Shown one piece after another: positions 17,268-25,183 of a stretch of DNA of 64,000 nt. The notes below the pieces were generated by a model that saw only the letters and a program-made list of their open reading frames with translations, was not told the origin of the DNA and ran no database searches. The translations under genes and the position numbers were made by a program. The number at the start of each line of letters is the position of its first letter. Position 1 is the stretch's first letter. This DNA is from Chersky-840 sp035604715. Its GTDB lineage: Bacteria; Actinomycetota; Acidimicrobiia; Acidimicrobiales; UBA8190. The DNA lies in contig CAVSWP010000011.1 in NCBI GenBank assembly GCA_963731665.1, positions 620,001 through 684,000 of the forward strand. The letters are read 5' to 3'.

Positions 17268-18159
17268 CACCACCAGCTGGGACGAGACCGGCGCGCCTGT
17301 GTCCGGATCTCCCGAGGACGAGCCTTCCCCGCCGATGCTCACCGACTCCGAGCGCGCCGCGGCCTTTGCCGTCGCGGACCCGAAGGTGCCGCGCCAGTTC
17401 GCCCTGATCGCGGTGGCGGTCCTGGCTGTGCTCGGCATCGGCGGGGTACTGCTCGAACACGTGCTCTCGAGCGTCGGACTCAACCCCGGTGCCACCAACA
17501 CCGGCCAGTCCACGACGACGTCCGCCGCCGGGCTCGTCTCGCCTCCGGCTTCGTCGCCGTCGACTCCCCTGGTGGGCGCGGCCCTCCCGCAGTTCATGGG
17601 GATGACGCCCCGCTCGGGGGCGCCTGCTCCGGACTTCTCGCTGGTGGACCAGTCGGGACACGAGGTGTCGCTCGCCGACGAGCGCGGGAGCGCCGTGGTG
17701 TTGACCTTCTTCGACGCTCCGTGCCAGGACATCTGTCCCGTCTTGTCGGCCGAGCTCCTCAAGGCGGCCGCCGATCTGGGCACCGCCGCCCACCGGGTCG
17801 TCTTCCTCACCGTGAACACCGACCCCGGGGTGCTCTCGAGCGCTCCGGCCTCGACCGCCGCGCAGCGCACCGGTCTGGGGGCCCTGTCGAGCTGGCATTT
17901 CCTCACCTCGAACCTGACCACGCTCAACGCCGTGTGGCAGGCCTACGGCGTGTCGGTCAACGTGTCGCGAACCTCGGGGCTCGTCGCCCACAACGACGTC
18001 ATGGACTTCATCGACCCCGCCGGTCGGCTTCGCTTCGAGGCGACGCCCTTCGCCGACGAGAGCCCGACCGGTGCTTACAGCCTTCCGGCGGCATCGGTCG
18101 CCCGGTGGGGCCAGGGCATCGCCACCTACGCCGGCCAGCTGCTCGGCGGTACCCCGTGA
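17245..18159 (+). CDS. SCO1/SenC-family copper chaperone for cytochrome oxidase
   Basis: 304 residues from ATG 17245, overlapping ctaB by 23 nt. One transmembrane segment (FALIAVAVLAVLGIGGVLL, ~51-70), a Ser/Thr/Pro linker, then a thioredoxin-fold SCO domain: GAPAPDFSLVDQSG, VVLTFFDAPCQDICPVLSAEL with the Cu-binding C-x3-C, and the distal His in GLVAHNDVMDFID. Anchored outside the membrane, it delivers copper to the CuA site of subunit II. A second SCO domain is fused to a membrane protein at 26389-28254, so two SCO proteins flank the oxidase cluster. Confidence 0.9.
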   Translation: MPSSGSTDTTSWDETGAPVSGSPEDEPSPPMLTDSERAAAFAVADPKVPRQFALIAVAVLAVLGIGGVLLEHVLSSVGLNPGATNTGQSTTTSAAGLVSPPASSPSTPLVGAALPQFMGMTPRSGAPAPDFSLVDQSGHEVSLADERGSAVVLTFFDAPCQDICPVLSAELLKAAADLGTAAHRVVFLTVNTDPGVLSSAPASTAAQRTGLGALSSWHFLTSNLTTLNAVWQAYGVSVNVSRTSGLVAHNDVMDFIDPAGRLRFEATPFADESPTGAYSLPAASVARWGQGIATYAGQLLGGTP

Positions 18160-18821
18160 GCGGCGTGACGGGCCCGCCCGCGACCGAGCGCCGCTTTCCC
18201 CCGGCGCCCGAGCGCGGAACACCCACCCGTTGGTACCGGCACCGGGTCTTTCTCGTCGCCGTCGGGGTCGTGGTGGTGATCGGCGTGGCCGTCCTCACCG
18301 ATCTCCCCACACCCACGTCGCGGGCCAACGACGCCAAAGGGGAGAACGCCGTCATCGGTGAGATCAACGCCGACGTGGCCCCCTGCCTGTTCTCGGTCCG
18401 CGAGGCGTTCACGCTCTACGCCGATGAGACCTCGGGAAGGCTGAGCGCGTCGAACCGGGCCCAGATCCCAGCCCTCCTACGCGACGACCAGACAGCGTGC
18501 TCGTACACCGACGACAGCATCTTCGAATTGTCGGACATCGACGTGTCGGGATCCGCGGCCGGCAAGCAGGTCAGCCAGGCGGTCAACACCGTGACGGTGT
18601 GGGCCACCTCAGACGCCCTGGGTGCCATCGAGGACGTCCAGGCCCTGTCGTCGCGGGCGGCAGACCACAAAGCCCGGGCCCAACTGCAGGTCCAGCTGCG
18701 CCTGCTCGCCGAAGACCGCGCCAAGGCGACGGCCGAGATCGACACCGCCGGCAAGATCCTGAGGACCAAGTTGGCGACACTGGACGTCTCCACCGAGTCA
18801 CTTCCCTCTGTGGCCCGCTAG
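18156..18821 (+). CDS. Single-pass membrane protein of unknown function in the cytochrome oxidase block
   Basis: 221 residues from a GTG that overlaps the SCO stop by 4 nt (18156-18159), so it is translationally coupled to it. It has a cytoplasmic basic/Pro-rich N-terminus, a hydrophobic segment at ~32-51 (FLVAVGVVVVIGVAVLTDL), and an external, largely helical domain with two Cys (APCLFS, QTACSYT) and an Ala/Arg-rich C-terminal helix. No motif recognised. Its stop codon and that of the convergent CtaG-like gene share the palindrome CTAG at 18818-18821. Position suggests an accessory role in oxidase assembly (inference). Confidence 0.7.
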   Translation: MSGVTGPPATERRFPPAPERGTPTRWYRHRVFLVAVGVVVVIGVAVLTDLPTPTSRANDAKGENAVIGEINADVAPCLFSVREAFTLYADETSGRLSASNRAQIPALLRDDQTACSYTDDSIFELSDIDVSGSAAGKQVSQAVNTVTVWATSDALGAIEDVQALSSRAADHKARAQLQVQLRLLAEDRAKATAEIDTAGKILRTKLATLDVSTESLPSVAR

Positions 18822-19678
18822 CGCACCGCCCCGGGGGGATCCCCGGTGCTGCGGCGCCGGTTGCGGACCAACCGGTACAGCGCGTCGTCGGGGTCCTCGT
18901 CGTTGCGCAGCCACACGAAGAGGTTCGAGAAGATCACCGGGACGAACGCGCACAGCGAGGTGAACCACAGCACGCCGGTCGTGAGGGCCTGGTCGGCGGA
19001 GACACTGAGATCACGACCGGCCACATGGGGAAACGAACGGTAGACCGAGGCGTGGGACAGGCCCACCAGGTAGGCGGCGATCCAGATGCTCCACATCGCC
19101 AGGGCGGCGACGGCGATGCGCTTGGGCCGGGCCAGGCGAGGCGAGAACGGCGGCGACTCGACCAGCTCCAGCCAGAGCCCGATGCCGGCGGCCACCAGGG
19201 TCACGGCCTCGACCAACGACAGCCACCGGTCCCGGACCAGGGCGTCGACCACGGCTGGGATGCGCCACACCACGAACAGGGTCACGTCGAGCCCGAGGTA
19301 GGTGACGCTGCGGTTCAACTCGGGGTGTCGGCGACGCGCCGCGGCCAGCCGGTCGGCGCCCCGGGGTCGCTCCAGGACCGTGACCCCTTCGGCGTCGGCG
19401 ATGCCGTCGGGTCGCACCGCCAGGCCGAGCCATCGCCACGGGGCGCTCAACGCCACCAGCGCCGGCACCCCCAAGGCCAACAGGGTGAATTGCAGGGCCT
19501 CGAGGGCTTCGACCCGGCGGGCCGAGGTCGAGAGCGGAGGTACCAGCGCGCCCACCAGGAACACGACGGCCAGGAGCGCCAGGGCCGGGCGAAGGTGCAC
19601 CGGGCGCTCCCCGGTGATCGGGGTGCCCTGATCGTGAGGGGGTGCGGGGGGCCGCTCGTCGGCGGCCCACCCGGTCAC
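18818..19678 (-). CDS. CtaG-like (Caa3_CtaG family) membrane protein
   Basis: 286 residues from a GTG at 19678 that overlaps the preceding 37-codon gene by 4 nt; the frame is open upstream but not protein-like. Several transmembrane segments (LALLAVVFLVGALVPPL, LQFTLLALGVPALVAL, AVTLVAAGIGLWLEL, AVAALAMWSIWIAAYLVGL, TTGVLWFTSLCAFVPVIFSNLFVWL). The LFVVWRIPAVVDALV then EAVTLVAAG pattern resembles the WHxPxxxD...EH helices of caa3 oxidase assembly factor CtaG, but most His residues are replaced. Last gene of the cta run. Probably an accessory or divergent paralogue of the CtaG at 24256. Confidence 0.65.
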   Translation of the reverse strand: MTGWAADERPPAPPHDQGTPITGERPVHLRPALALLAVVFLVGALVPPLSTSARRVEALEALQFTLLALGVPALVALSAPWRWLGLAVRPDGIADAEGVTVLERPRGADRLAAARRRHPELNRSVTYLGLDVTLFVVWRIPAVVDALVRDRWLSLVEAVTLVAAGIGLWLELVESPPFSPRLARPKRIAVAALAMWSIWIAAYLVGLSHASVYRSFPHVAGRDLSVSADQALTTGVLWFTSLCAFVPVIFSNLFVWLRNDEDPDDALYRLVRNRRRSTGDPPGAVR

Positions 19679-19788
19679 CGGTTGGGGCGACGCTGGAAAA
19701 AGCCCCACAGACACACGACGGCGAGTGTCCCCACGGGAATGGCGAAGGTGAGGGCCTGAGCCCCGACGAGGCTGGAAGTCCCGAGCAT
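19675..19788 (-). CDS. 37-residue single-span membrane peptide in the cta operon
   Basis: ATG at 19788 is preceded at suitable distance by AAAGG (minus strand), and its stop overlaps the GTG of the CtaG-like gene in a GTGA (19675-19678). The product has a short N-terminus, one hydrophobic stretch (ALTFAIPVGTLAVVCLWGFF) and a basic tail QRRPNR, consistent with an N-out/C-in single helix. It lies 62 nt after ctaE. It could be a small oxidase subunit or assembly peptide comparable in position to subunit IV-type or CtaF-like peptides (inference). It is too short for standard gene calling. Confidence 0.6.
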   Translation of the reverse strand: MLGTSSLVGAQALTFAIPVGTLAVVCLWGFFQRRPNR

Positions 19789-19850
19789 CGCGCACACACC
19801 TTTCGTCCCGGCGCACCCCCCGGCGGAGAGCCGGCTTCGGGGCGCACAGG

Positions 19851-20531
19851 TCAGATCACATAAAACAGTAGCCAGAACAGGAGGTCCACGAGGGCGACGA
19901 GGCCCCAGAAGTTCGAGCATGCCTCGAGATTGGCCCGGAACAATCGGGCCACCGGGAGCGTCGAGCGCAGGGCCCCGCCGTCCTCGCTGACGGCCCGTCG
20001 CAGCCTGAGCCACCGGGCCAGCAGGGTCTCGAGCCAGTACACCGCCGCCAGGAGCAGGGCGACGTTCATGACCCCCCAGGCCACGAAGCACGAGGCATAG
20101 CCACTCGATCCCGGGAAGAACGGCAACTGGGTGAATTGCCACACCTGCAGCCCGATCGCCACGAGCCCGCCGAGGACCCCGGTCCAGCCCGCCACCTCCC
20201 AGTCGAGGGTCTCACCGCGGCGCAGGCGCACGGTCCCGAAGAGATTCAGCGCGGCACTGGCGAGCACGAGGGCGAAGATGGCGGCTCCGGTGCCGGTGGG
20301 GGCGGTGATCTTGTGCGGTCGCCACAGGGCGTCGCTGTTGGTCGACCGCAGGTAGAAGTAGGCGAACGCCAGCGATGCGAAGAAGAACGCCACGATGCCC
20401 ATCACGAGACGCCCACCGGTCCACACGGCGCCCTCTGCGGACCGCATCTCGTATTCGATCTCCTCCGGCGTCTCGTGGAACCCGGGGGGCTCCTGGGACA
20501 GAGGGTCGCGGGTAACGCGTTCGGTGGTCAT
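19851..20531 (-). CDS. ctaE: Cytochrome c oxidase subunit III
   Basis: 226 residues; ATG at 20531 overlaps the ctaD stop by 4 nt. Five hydrophobic segments, beginning GGRLVMGIVAFFFASLAFAYFYLR, which matches the shortened five-helix subunit III of aa3/caa3 oxidases. FRANLEACSNFWGLVALVDLLFWLLFYVI at the C-terminus parallels the final helix motif (the W-H-F-VD segment), with Asn-Phe replacing the usual Trp-His. TGTGAAIFALVLASAAL corresponds to helix III. It stabilises the subunit I oxygen channel and lies in the cytoplasmic membrane. Confidence 0.93.
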   Translation of the reverse strand: MTTERVTRDPLSQEPPGFHETPEEIEYEMRSAEGAVWTGGRLVMGIVAFFFASLAFAYFYLRSTNSDALWRPHKITAPTGTGAAIFALVLASAALNLFGTVRLRRGETLDWEVAGWTGVLGGLVAIGLQVWQFTQLPFFPGSSGYASCFVAWGVMNVALLLAAVYWLETLLARWLRLRRAVSEDGGALRSTLPVARLFRANLEACSNFWGLVALVDLLFWLLFYVI

Positions 20532-22546
20532 GTGATCGGTGGCCTCGGGTCGGAGGAGCCCTTTTCGCCGCTCACCGCGTCCGGACCGAGAGCGCCGGAG
20601 CCCTCGGCGGGCCGGGCTCCCACCACCTCGAGGGTCTTGGGACCGAGATCGGCCACCGCCTGGGTGTCGTTGCGGCCGTAGTGGTAGGGATCAGCGAGCA
20701 CCACGGGGATCCGGGTGAAGTTGTAGGGCGGGACGGGCGTCGGCGTCTGCCATTCGAGCCCCCGCGATTTCCAGGGGTTGGGGGGAGCGGGCTTGGGGTC
20801 GATGAATATCGACCAGACGAAGTTGGCGATGAAGATGACGAACGACGCTCCGAGGAGGAAGGCGCTCACCGACGAGAAGTCGTTCAACACCTGAAGGTTC
20901 TGGGCGTACTCGAACACCCGACGCGGTTGCCCGAGCAGCCCCACCAGGAACAAGGGGAAGAATGTCAGGTTGAAGAAGACGAACATGGTCCAGAAGTGCC
21001 ACTTGCCCAGCCGCCGGTTCAGCATCTTTCCCGTCATCTTGGGGAGCCAGTAGTACAGGCCACCGAAGAAGGCGAACACCAGGCCACCCATGATCGTGTA
21101 GTGGAAATGGGCGAGCACGAAGAAGCTCCCGTGGACGGTGACGTCGACGGGGACGTCGGACAGGAAGACACCCGAGATGCCGCCGATGAGGAAGTTGAAG
21201 AACATGCCGAGGGCGAACAACATCGGTACCTCGTAGCGGATCTTCGATTTCCACAGCGTCCCCAGGCCGACGAGGAAGATGAACCCCGTCGGGATGGAGA
21301 TCAGCTCGGTCGTGAGCATGAACAGGGGCCGCATGTCGGGGTTGATCCCGCTCTGGAAGAGGTGGTGCTGCCACACGAAGAACGACAGCAGGGCCACGCC
21401 GATCATCCCGGCCGCGGCGACCCGGTAGCCGAAGAGCGGTTTTCGCGTGAACACCGGCAGGATCTCGGCCACGATCCCGAAGCCCGGCAGGGCCATGATG
21501 TAGACCTCGGGGTGCCCGAAGAACCAGAAGAGGTTCTGCCACAGATACGAGCTCCCGCCGTGCTCGTTGACGTAGAAGGCGGTCTGCGCCGTCCGGTCGA
21601 GGACGCCGAACAACCCGGCGGCGACGAGCGTCGGCGTGGCCAGCGTCAACAGGGCGGCGGTGGCCAGGATGGACCACACGAAGATCGGCACCCGGCCCCA
21701 GGTCATGCCCGGGGCGCGGTAGTTGATGATCGTGGCCAGGAGGTTGAACCCGGCACAGATCATGCCGATGCCGATGACGGCGAATCCCACCAGATAGGAG
21801 TCCATCCCCGCGCCGGCCTGGGTCTGCAGCGGCGCGTACCCCGTCCAACCGGTGGGAAAGCCACCCAGGGGGAGGGCCGTCAGGATGACGAGGTAGCCGG
21901 CGGCGAAGATCCACAGGGAGAAGGCCTCCACCCGTGGGTACGCCATGCGCCGGGACCCGATCATGAGCGGCACCAGCCAGTTCCCGAGCGGGCCGATGAC
22001 GATCGACGACGCCATCATCATCATGATCGTCCCGTGCTCGCTGACCACCGAGATGTAGGTCCCGGGGCCGAAGATGTGCGAGGTCGGGCTCAACAGCTCC
22101 GTCCGGATGGCCATGGCCAGCAGTCCGCCCGTGAAGAAGAAGAGGAGGACCACCACCGTGTACTGCAGCCCGATGACCTTGTGGTCGAGCGCAGGGCCGA
22201 AGTACCGGGTCCAGCTCCTGGAGGGCGCCGGAGGTAACGGCTCGCGGCCGACGATCTTGGCGAGCGGGTAGTCGAGCATCCCCGCGCCGGCGAGCCATCC
22301 CACCACGCCGATGGTGAGAGCCAGGACAGTGGCCACATCGTTCTGCCCGTTGCCCTGAACGTTGATGTAGCCGCTGGCGATGAGGTTGCCGACCCAGTGG
22401 CCGAAGGCATACCCGGCGACCGCCCCCACCAATGCTCGGATGGCATTCGGGCCGAGCCACCCCAGCCGGCGCCGACCAGGAGCAGCCGGCGGTGAGGTGT
22501 CACCGGGATGATCGGACCCGGTCGCCGCACGCATGTCGAGTGCCAT
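20528..22546 (-). CDS. ctaD: Cytochrome c oxidase subunit I with atypical proton-channel residues
   Basis: 672 residues. Heme and CuB ligands are complete: His171 (SEHGTIMMMM, low-spin heme), His345 and Tyr349 in FFGHPEVYI (CuB His and cross-link Tyr), His394-His395 (VWQHHLFQSG), His480 and His482 (LAHFHYTIMGG). Glu347 of GHPEV is present, typical of family A1. Compared by eye with Paracoccus aa3, the D-channel Asp in APDMAFPRMNN is Arg200 here (GSRRMAYPRVEA), the Asn of that segment is also lost, the K-channel Lys after PTG is Ile423 (IPTGFIFL), and the Mg-site HD is HG (VHGSFF). The first ~125 residues hold extra hydrophobic helices before the standard core. Reduces O2 to water. Confidence 0.95.
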   Translation of the reverse strand: MALDMRAATGSDHPGDTSPPAAPGRRRLGWLGPNAIRALVGAVAGYAFGHWVGNLIASGYINVQGNGQNDVATVLALTIGVVGWLAGAGMLDYPLAKIVGREPLPPAPSRSWTRYFGPALDHKVIGLQYTVVVLLFFFTGGLLAMAIRTELLSPTSHIFGPGTYISVVSEHGTIMMMMASSIVIGPLGNWLVPLMIGSRRMAYPRVEAFSLWIFAAGYLVILTALPLGGFPTGWTGYAPLQTQAGAGMDSYLVGFAVIGIGMICAGFNLLATIINYRAPGMTWGRVPIFVWSILATAALLTLATPTLVAAGLFGVLDRTAQTAFYVNEHGGSSYLWQNLFWFFGHPEVYIMALPGFGIVAEILPVFTRKPLFGYRVAAAGMIGVALLSFFVWQHHLFQSGINPDMRPLFMLTTELISIPTGFIFLVGLGTLWKSKIRYEVPMLFALGMFFNFLIGGISGVFLSDVPVDVTVHGSFFVLAHFHYTIMGGLVFAFFGGLYYWLPKMTGKMLNRRLGKWHFWTMFVFFNLTFFPLFLVGLLGQPRRVFEYAQNLQVLNDFSSVSAFLLGASFVIFIANFVWSIFIDPKPAPPNPWKSRGLEWQTPTPVPPYNFTRIPVVLADPYHYGRNDTQAVADLGPKTLEVVGARPAEGSGALGPDAVSGEKGSSDPRPPIT

Positions 22547-22563
22547 GCCCTCAGTCGTCCTTC

Positions 22564-23484
22564 CTATTTGCCCGGGCTCGTGGCGCCGTAGGTCTCCACG
22601 TTGCTGTACGGGTCGACGTTGTCGGGGTAATAGCCGCCGTCGGCTCCGTTGGCGTCAGGGACGTAGGTGTAGGAGAAGGCCGGCAGGAGCTTGGTGTTGG
22701 CCGCGTTCTGGCGCTCGGTCGACTGTGCCCACACGAAGAACTGCGACTTGGTCAGGACTTTCCCGAAGTCGTACATGGCGCCGTGCCAGAGGCCGCACAG
22801 CTCCGAACAGCGGACCGTGAAGGCGCCCAGTTGCTTGGGCGTGGTGTAGGCGACGTTGTCCGAGGAGGGGTTGGCGTCCGCCTTGACGCCCAGCTGATAG
22901 GCCCAGAAGGAATGGATGACGTCCAGCGAGGTCACGTGAAAGGCGATGGTGGTGTCGACGGGGATCATGAGGTCCCTGGTCTCGAAGCCCCCGAAGGTCG
23001 GGTACCGGTAGGTGAACTCCCATTGCTGGCCGATGACCTGGATCGGGAGCACGTCGTGCGACGTGGGCGTCCAGATGGGGCTCGGTCCCTCCCCGCCGCC
23101 GGCCCCGGCCGGGACGATGAGCTCGATGGTGCCGTAGACGAAGATGCCGAGCACGATCACGGTCGTGGTCACGATCCAGCCCACCTGGACCCCGAAGTGG
23201 CCGCGCGCCGCCGCCCCGCCCTCAGGCTCCTCCGCACCGGCGCGCGACCCGCGCCAGACGATGAGCGCGTACGCCATGTACACCCACACCGCCAACATCA
23301 CCGGGAGGGCGATCATGAACAGGACGATGAAGTCGGTTTGCTGCCCGCTGGCCGTCGAGGTCATGGCGCCCGGAGGCACGTGCGGCCCGAGCGCGAAGTA
23401 GAAGACGACGTCGCCGATGACGGCCAGGACCGCCCAGATGGCGATCAGTCGGCGAAAATGGTGCGTCTCCTCGCTCGGGCTCAC
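22564..23484 (-). CDS. ctaC: Cytochrome c oxidase subunit II
   Basis: 306 residues from a GTG overlapping the preceding cupredoxin gene by 4 nt (23481-23484); the ORF is open further upstream but there overlaps that gene. Three hydrophobic stretches (LIAIWAVLAVIGDVVFYFAL, FIVLFMIALPVMLAVWVYMAYAL, GWIVTTTVIVLGIFVYGTIEL) come before a periplasmic cupredoxin domain. The CuA ligands are complete: His in DVIHSFWAY and the loop CSELCGLWHGAM (C-x-E-x-C, His, Met). The Trp-Glu region QQWEFTYRYP is the cytochrome c docking/electron entry element. No C-terminal heme c domain, so it is aa3-type rather than caa3. Confidence 0.95.
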   Translation of the reverse strand: MSPSEETHHFRRLIAIWAVLAVIGDVVFYFALGPHVPPGAMTSTASGQQTDFIVLFMIALPVMLAVWVYMAYALIVWRGSRAGAEEPEGGAAARGHFGVQVGWIVTTTVIVLGIFVYGTIELIVPAGAGGGEGPSPIWTPTSHDVLPIQVIGQQWEFTYRYPTFGGFETRDLMIPVDTTIAFHVTSLDVIHSFWAYQLGVKADANPSSDNVAYTTPKQLGAFTVRCSELCGLWHGAMYDFGKVLTKSQFFVWAQSTERQNAANTKLLPAFSYTYVPDANGADGGYYPDNVDPYSNVETYGATSPGK

Positions 23485-24161
23485 GCTTCGACCTTGAGGA
23501 AGCCGCCCATGTACCCGACCGTCGACATGGGCCCACCGTTGCCGTACAGGTAGCCCAGCCCACACGGGACGAAGCACTGCCACGGGTACTGGCCCGGCCC
23601 CGGGGTCATGAAGGAGAAGGTCATCACGTTATGCGGTGACTTGGTCGTGCAGGGTGCCTGTCCGCAAAGGTTGGCACTCGAGCTGTTGCCGTACAGCGGC
23701 ACACTGATCCCCAGTGTCGGGATGGCAAAGGTATGAGCCACGCCGTTCCCCGAGTTGGAGTCGATGACGCTCACCGTCTTCCCGTTCAGCGTGGCGTCGT
23801 CGCCGAGAGTCCCGGTGATCCGGCCCCACTGCTGGTTGCGCAGTGGCGAGCCGCTGTCGTACTGGTACACGGTCATGTTGATCCGGGTGTGGGCAGGGAC
23901 GTCCCACAAGGTGGTGTGGACCCACTGCCCACTGGGGGTCTCCGTCAGGTACGACACCCAGGTGGGGTGGGGGCCGAAACCGATGGACCCCACCGTCTGC
24001 ACGGTGAGGTCGACGGGGGCTCCCGGCTGATGCCCCACCGTGAAGTCGACCGTCGGAGGTGACGACCGGAGAAACGCCATGACCGTGAACACGACGAGGC
24101 CCACGGCGACGACGAACAGCACACCGACGATGGCCAGGCGACCTCCGCGTCCCACGTTCAC
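23481..24161 (-). CDS. Membrane-anchored cupredoxin-like protein with degenerate CuA motif
   Basis: 226 residues. One N-terminal transmembrane helix (LAIVGVLFVVAVGLVVFTVMAF, ~9-30), then an external beta-rich domain. Near the C-terminus are His143 (GVAHTFAIP), then PGQYPWQCFVPCGLGYLYGNGGPM, which gives Cys196-x3-Cys200 as in a CuA loop. The loop His position is Tyr204, and the Met ligand may be Met212 after a longer loop. An extra pair, Cys166/Cys171, could form a disulfide. The gene is immediately upstream of and translationally coupled to ctaC. It could be an electron-transfer or copper-handling partner of the oxidase, or an inactive subunit II relative; copper binding is not certain. Confidence 0.75.
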   Translation of the reverse strand: MNVGRGGRLAIVGVLFVVAVGLVVFTVMAFLRSSPPTVDFTVGHQPGAPVDLTVQTVGSIGFGPHPTWVSYLTETPSGQWVHTTLWDVPAHTRINMTVYQYDSGSPLRNQQWGRITGTLGDDATLNGKTVSVIDSNSGNGVAHTFAIPTLGISVPLYGNSSSANLCGQAPCTTKSPHNVMTFSFMTPGPGQYPWQCFVPCGLGYLYGNGGPMSTVGYMGGFLKVEA

Positions 24162-24255
24162 CCCCTCGGTGCCCCGAAGGACCCGGCTGCGTCGACCTGC
24201 ATACAGCCCCCTCAGCCCCTAGTCCGCACGACGGTTGGGCCGCCAGGCGCAGACG

Positions 24256-25173
24256 CTAGGCCCGGTACCCCCCCTCGTCAACGATCTTTCGGGGGGCCAG
24301 GGGGGCGCTCGGGAGGCGGTGGACGACACGGTCGAGGACGTTGGAGAAACCACCCTCCGCCACCATGGCCCGCCGGAAAACCACGATCAGTGCCGGTACG
24401 GCCCAGAAGTCGCCGCACACCCACAAGATGGCCGCCCCGATCTGCTGGTCGGCGAAGGGGGACAGCGTCACCCCGGGGATATGCGCATAGACGGGGTACC
24501 ACGAAGAGCTGGTGAAGATGCTCAAGGACATGGCCAGCACGAACATGACGATGTTGGTGGCGATGATGGCGCCCCCCTGCCACACGAACGAGGCTCGGGG
24601 CTTGAGCGGGTGCGAGGGGATGATTTGGAGCCAGAACAGGACGCCGGTGACCAGAAAGCTTCCGTGCATGAGCCAGATGTGCACGAGCTGGTTGTTCTCG
24701 GCAAGGTCGAACAGCGCCGGGAAGTGCCACAGCACCATGACGGCGTTGAAGGCGCCCAGTGCGGTCCAAGGGCTGCGGACCGCCCGACCGACGGCCCGCA
24801 GCGGCCGTGACCACGGTCCGAGGAGGAGAGCGCGGACGAGGCGGCGCCGGGGCCCCACGGGGAGCGCGAACAACAGCGGGACCCACGGGGCCCCCACCAC
24901 GATGAGGATGGGGGCGTAGAAAGAGATGAGGATGTGCTCGATCATGTGGACGAAGAAGTAGTCCTCCGACCAGTAGTCGATGGGGGACTCCACCGCCACC
25001 AACAGGCAGGCCAGGCCCCCGTAGAAGGCCAGCGAGCGCCAACGCCGCACCCTCGTCCGCCGGCCGTCCGAGCGGGCCCGAAGTCGGGCCAGCCCGATCT
25101 CGTGGGCCAGCACCACCAGGGCGACGACGACGAGGAACGGGTCGAACGACCAGTGCCCGGTCAGGTACGACAT
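24256..25173 (-). CDS. ctaG: Cytochrome c oxidase assembly factor CtaG (caa3 type)
   Basis: 305 residues, about seven hydrophobic helices. Family signatures: SPIDYWSEDYFFVHMIEHILISFYAP (H-M-x2-H), VLWHFPALFDLAENN (W-H-x-P), LVHIWLMHGSFLVTGVLFW (H-x5-H) and DQQIGAAILWVCGDF. These His-rich helices are thought to handle copper during CuB/CuA assembly. It lies 95 nt upstream of the cupredoxin-ctaC-ctaD-ctaE genes and 10 nt downstream of the lipoprotein gene, so it belongs to the same transcription unit or to its promoter-proximal half. Confidence 0.92.
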   Translation of the reverse strand: MSYLTGHWSFDPFLVVVALVVLAHEIGLARLRARSDGRRTRVRRWRSLAFYGGLACLLVAVESPIDYWSEDYFFVHMIEHILISFYAPILIVVGAPWVPLLFALPVGPRRRLVRALLLGPWSRPLRAVGRAVRSPWTALGAFNAVMVLWHFPALFDLAENNQLVHIWLMHGSFLVTGVLFWLQIIPSHPLKPRASFVWQGGAIIATNIVMFVLAMSLSIFTSSSWYPVYAHIPGVTLSPFADQQIGAAILWVCGDFWAVPALIVVFRRAMVAEGGFSNVLDRVVHRLPSAPLAPRKIVDEGGYRA

Positions 25174-25183
25174 GGCGTGGCCC

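Noticed and set aside
20681..22237. 518-residue + strand frame across ctaD
   Set aside because: Antisense shadow of ctaD; composition is charge-rich and without domains.
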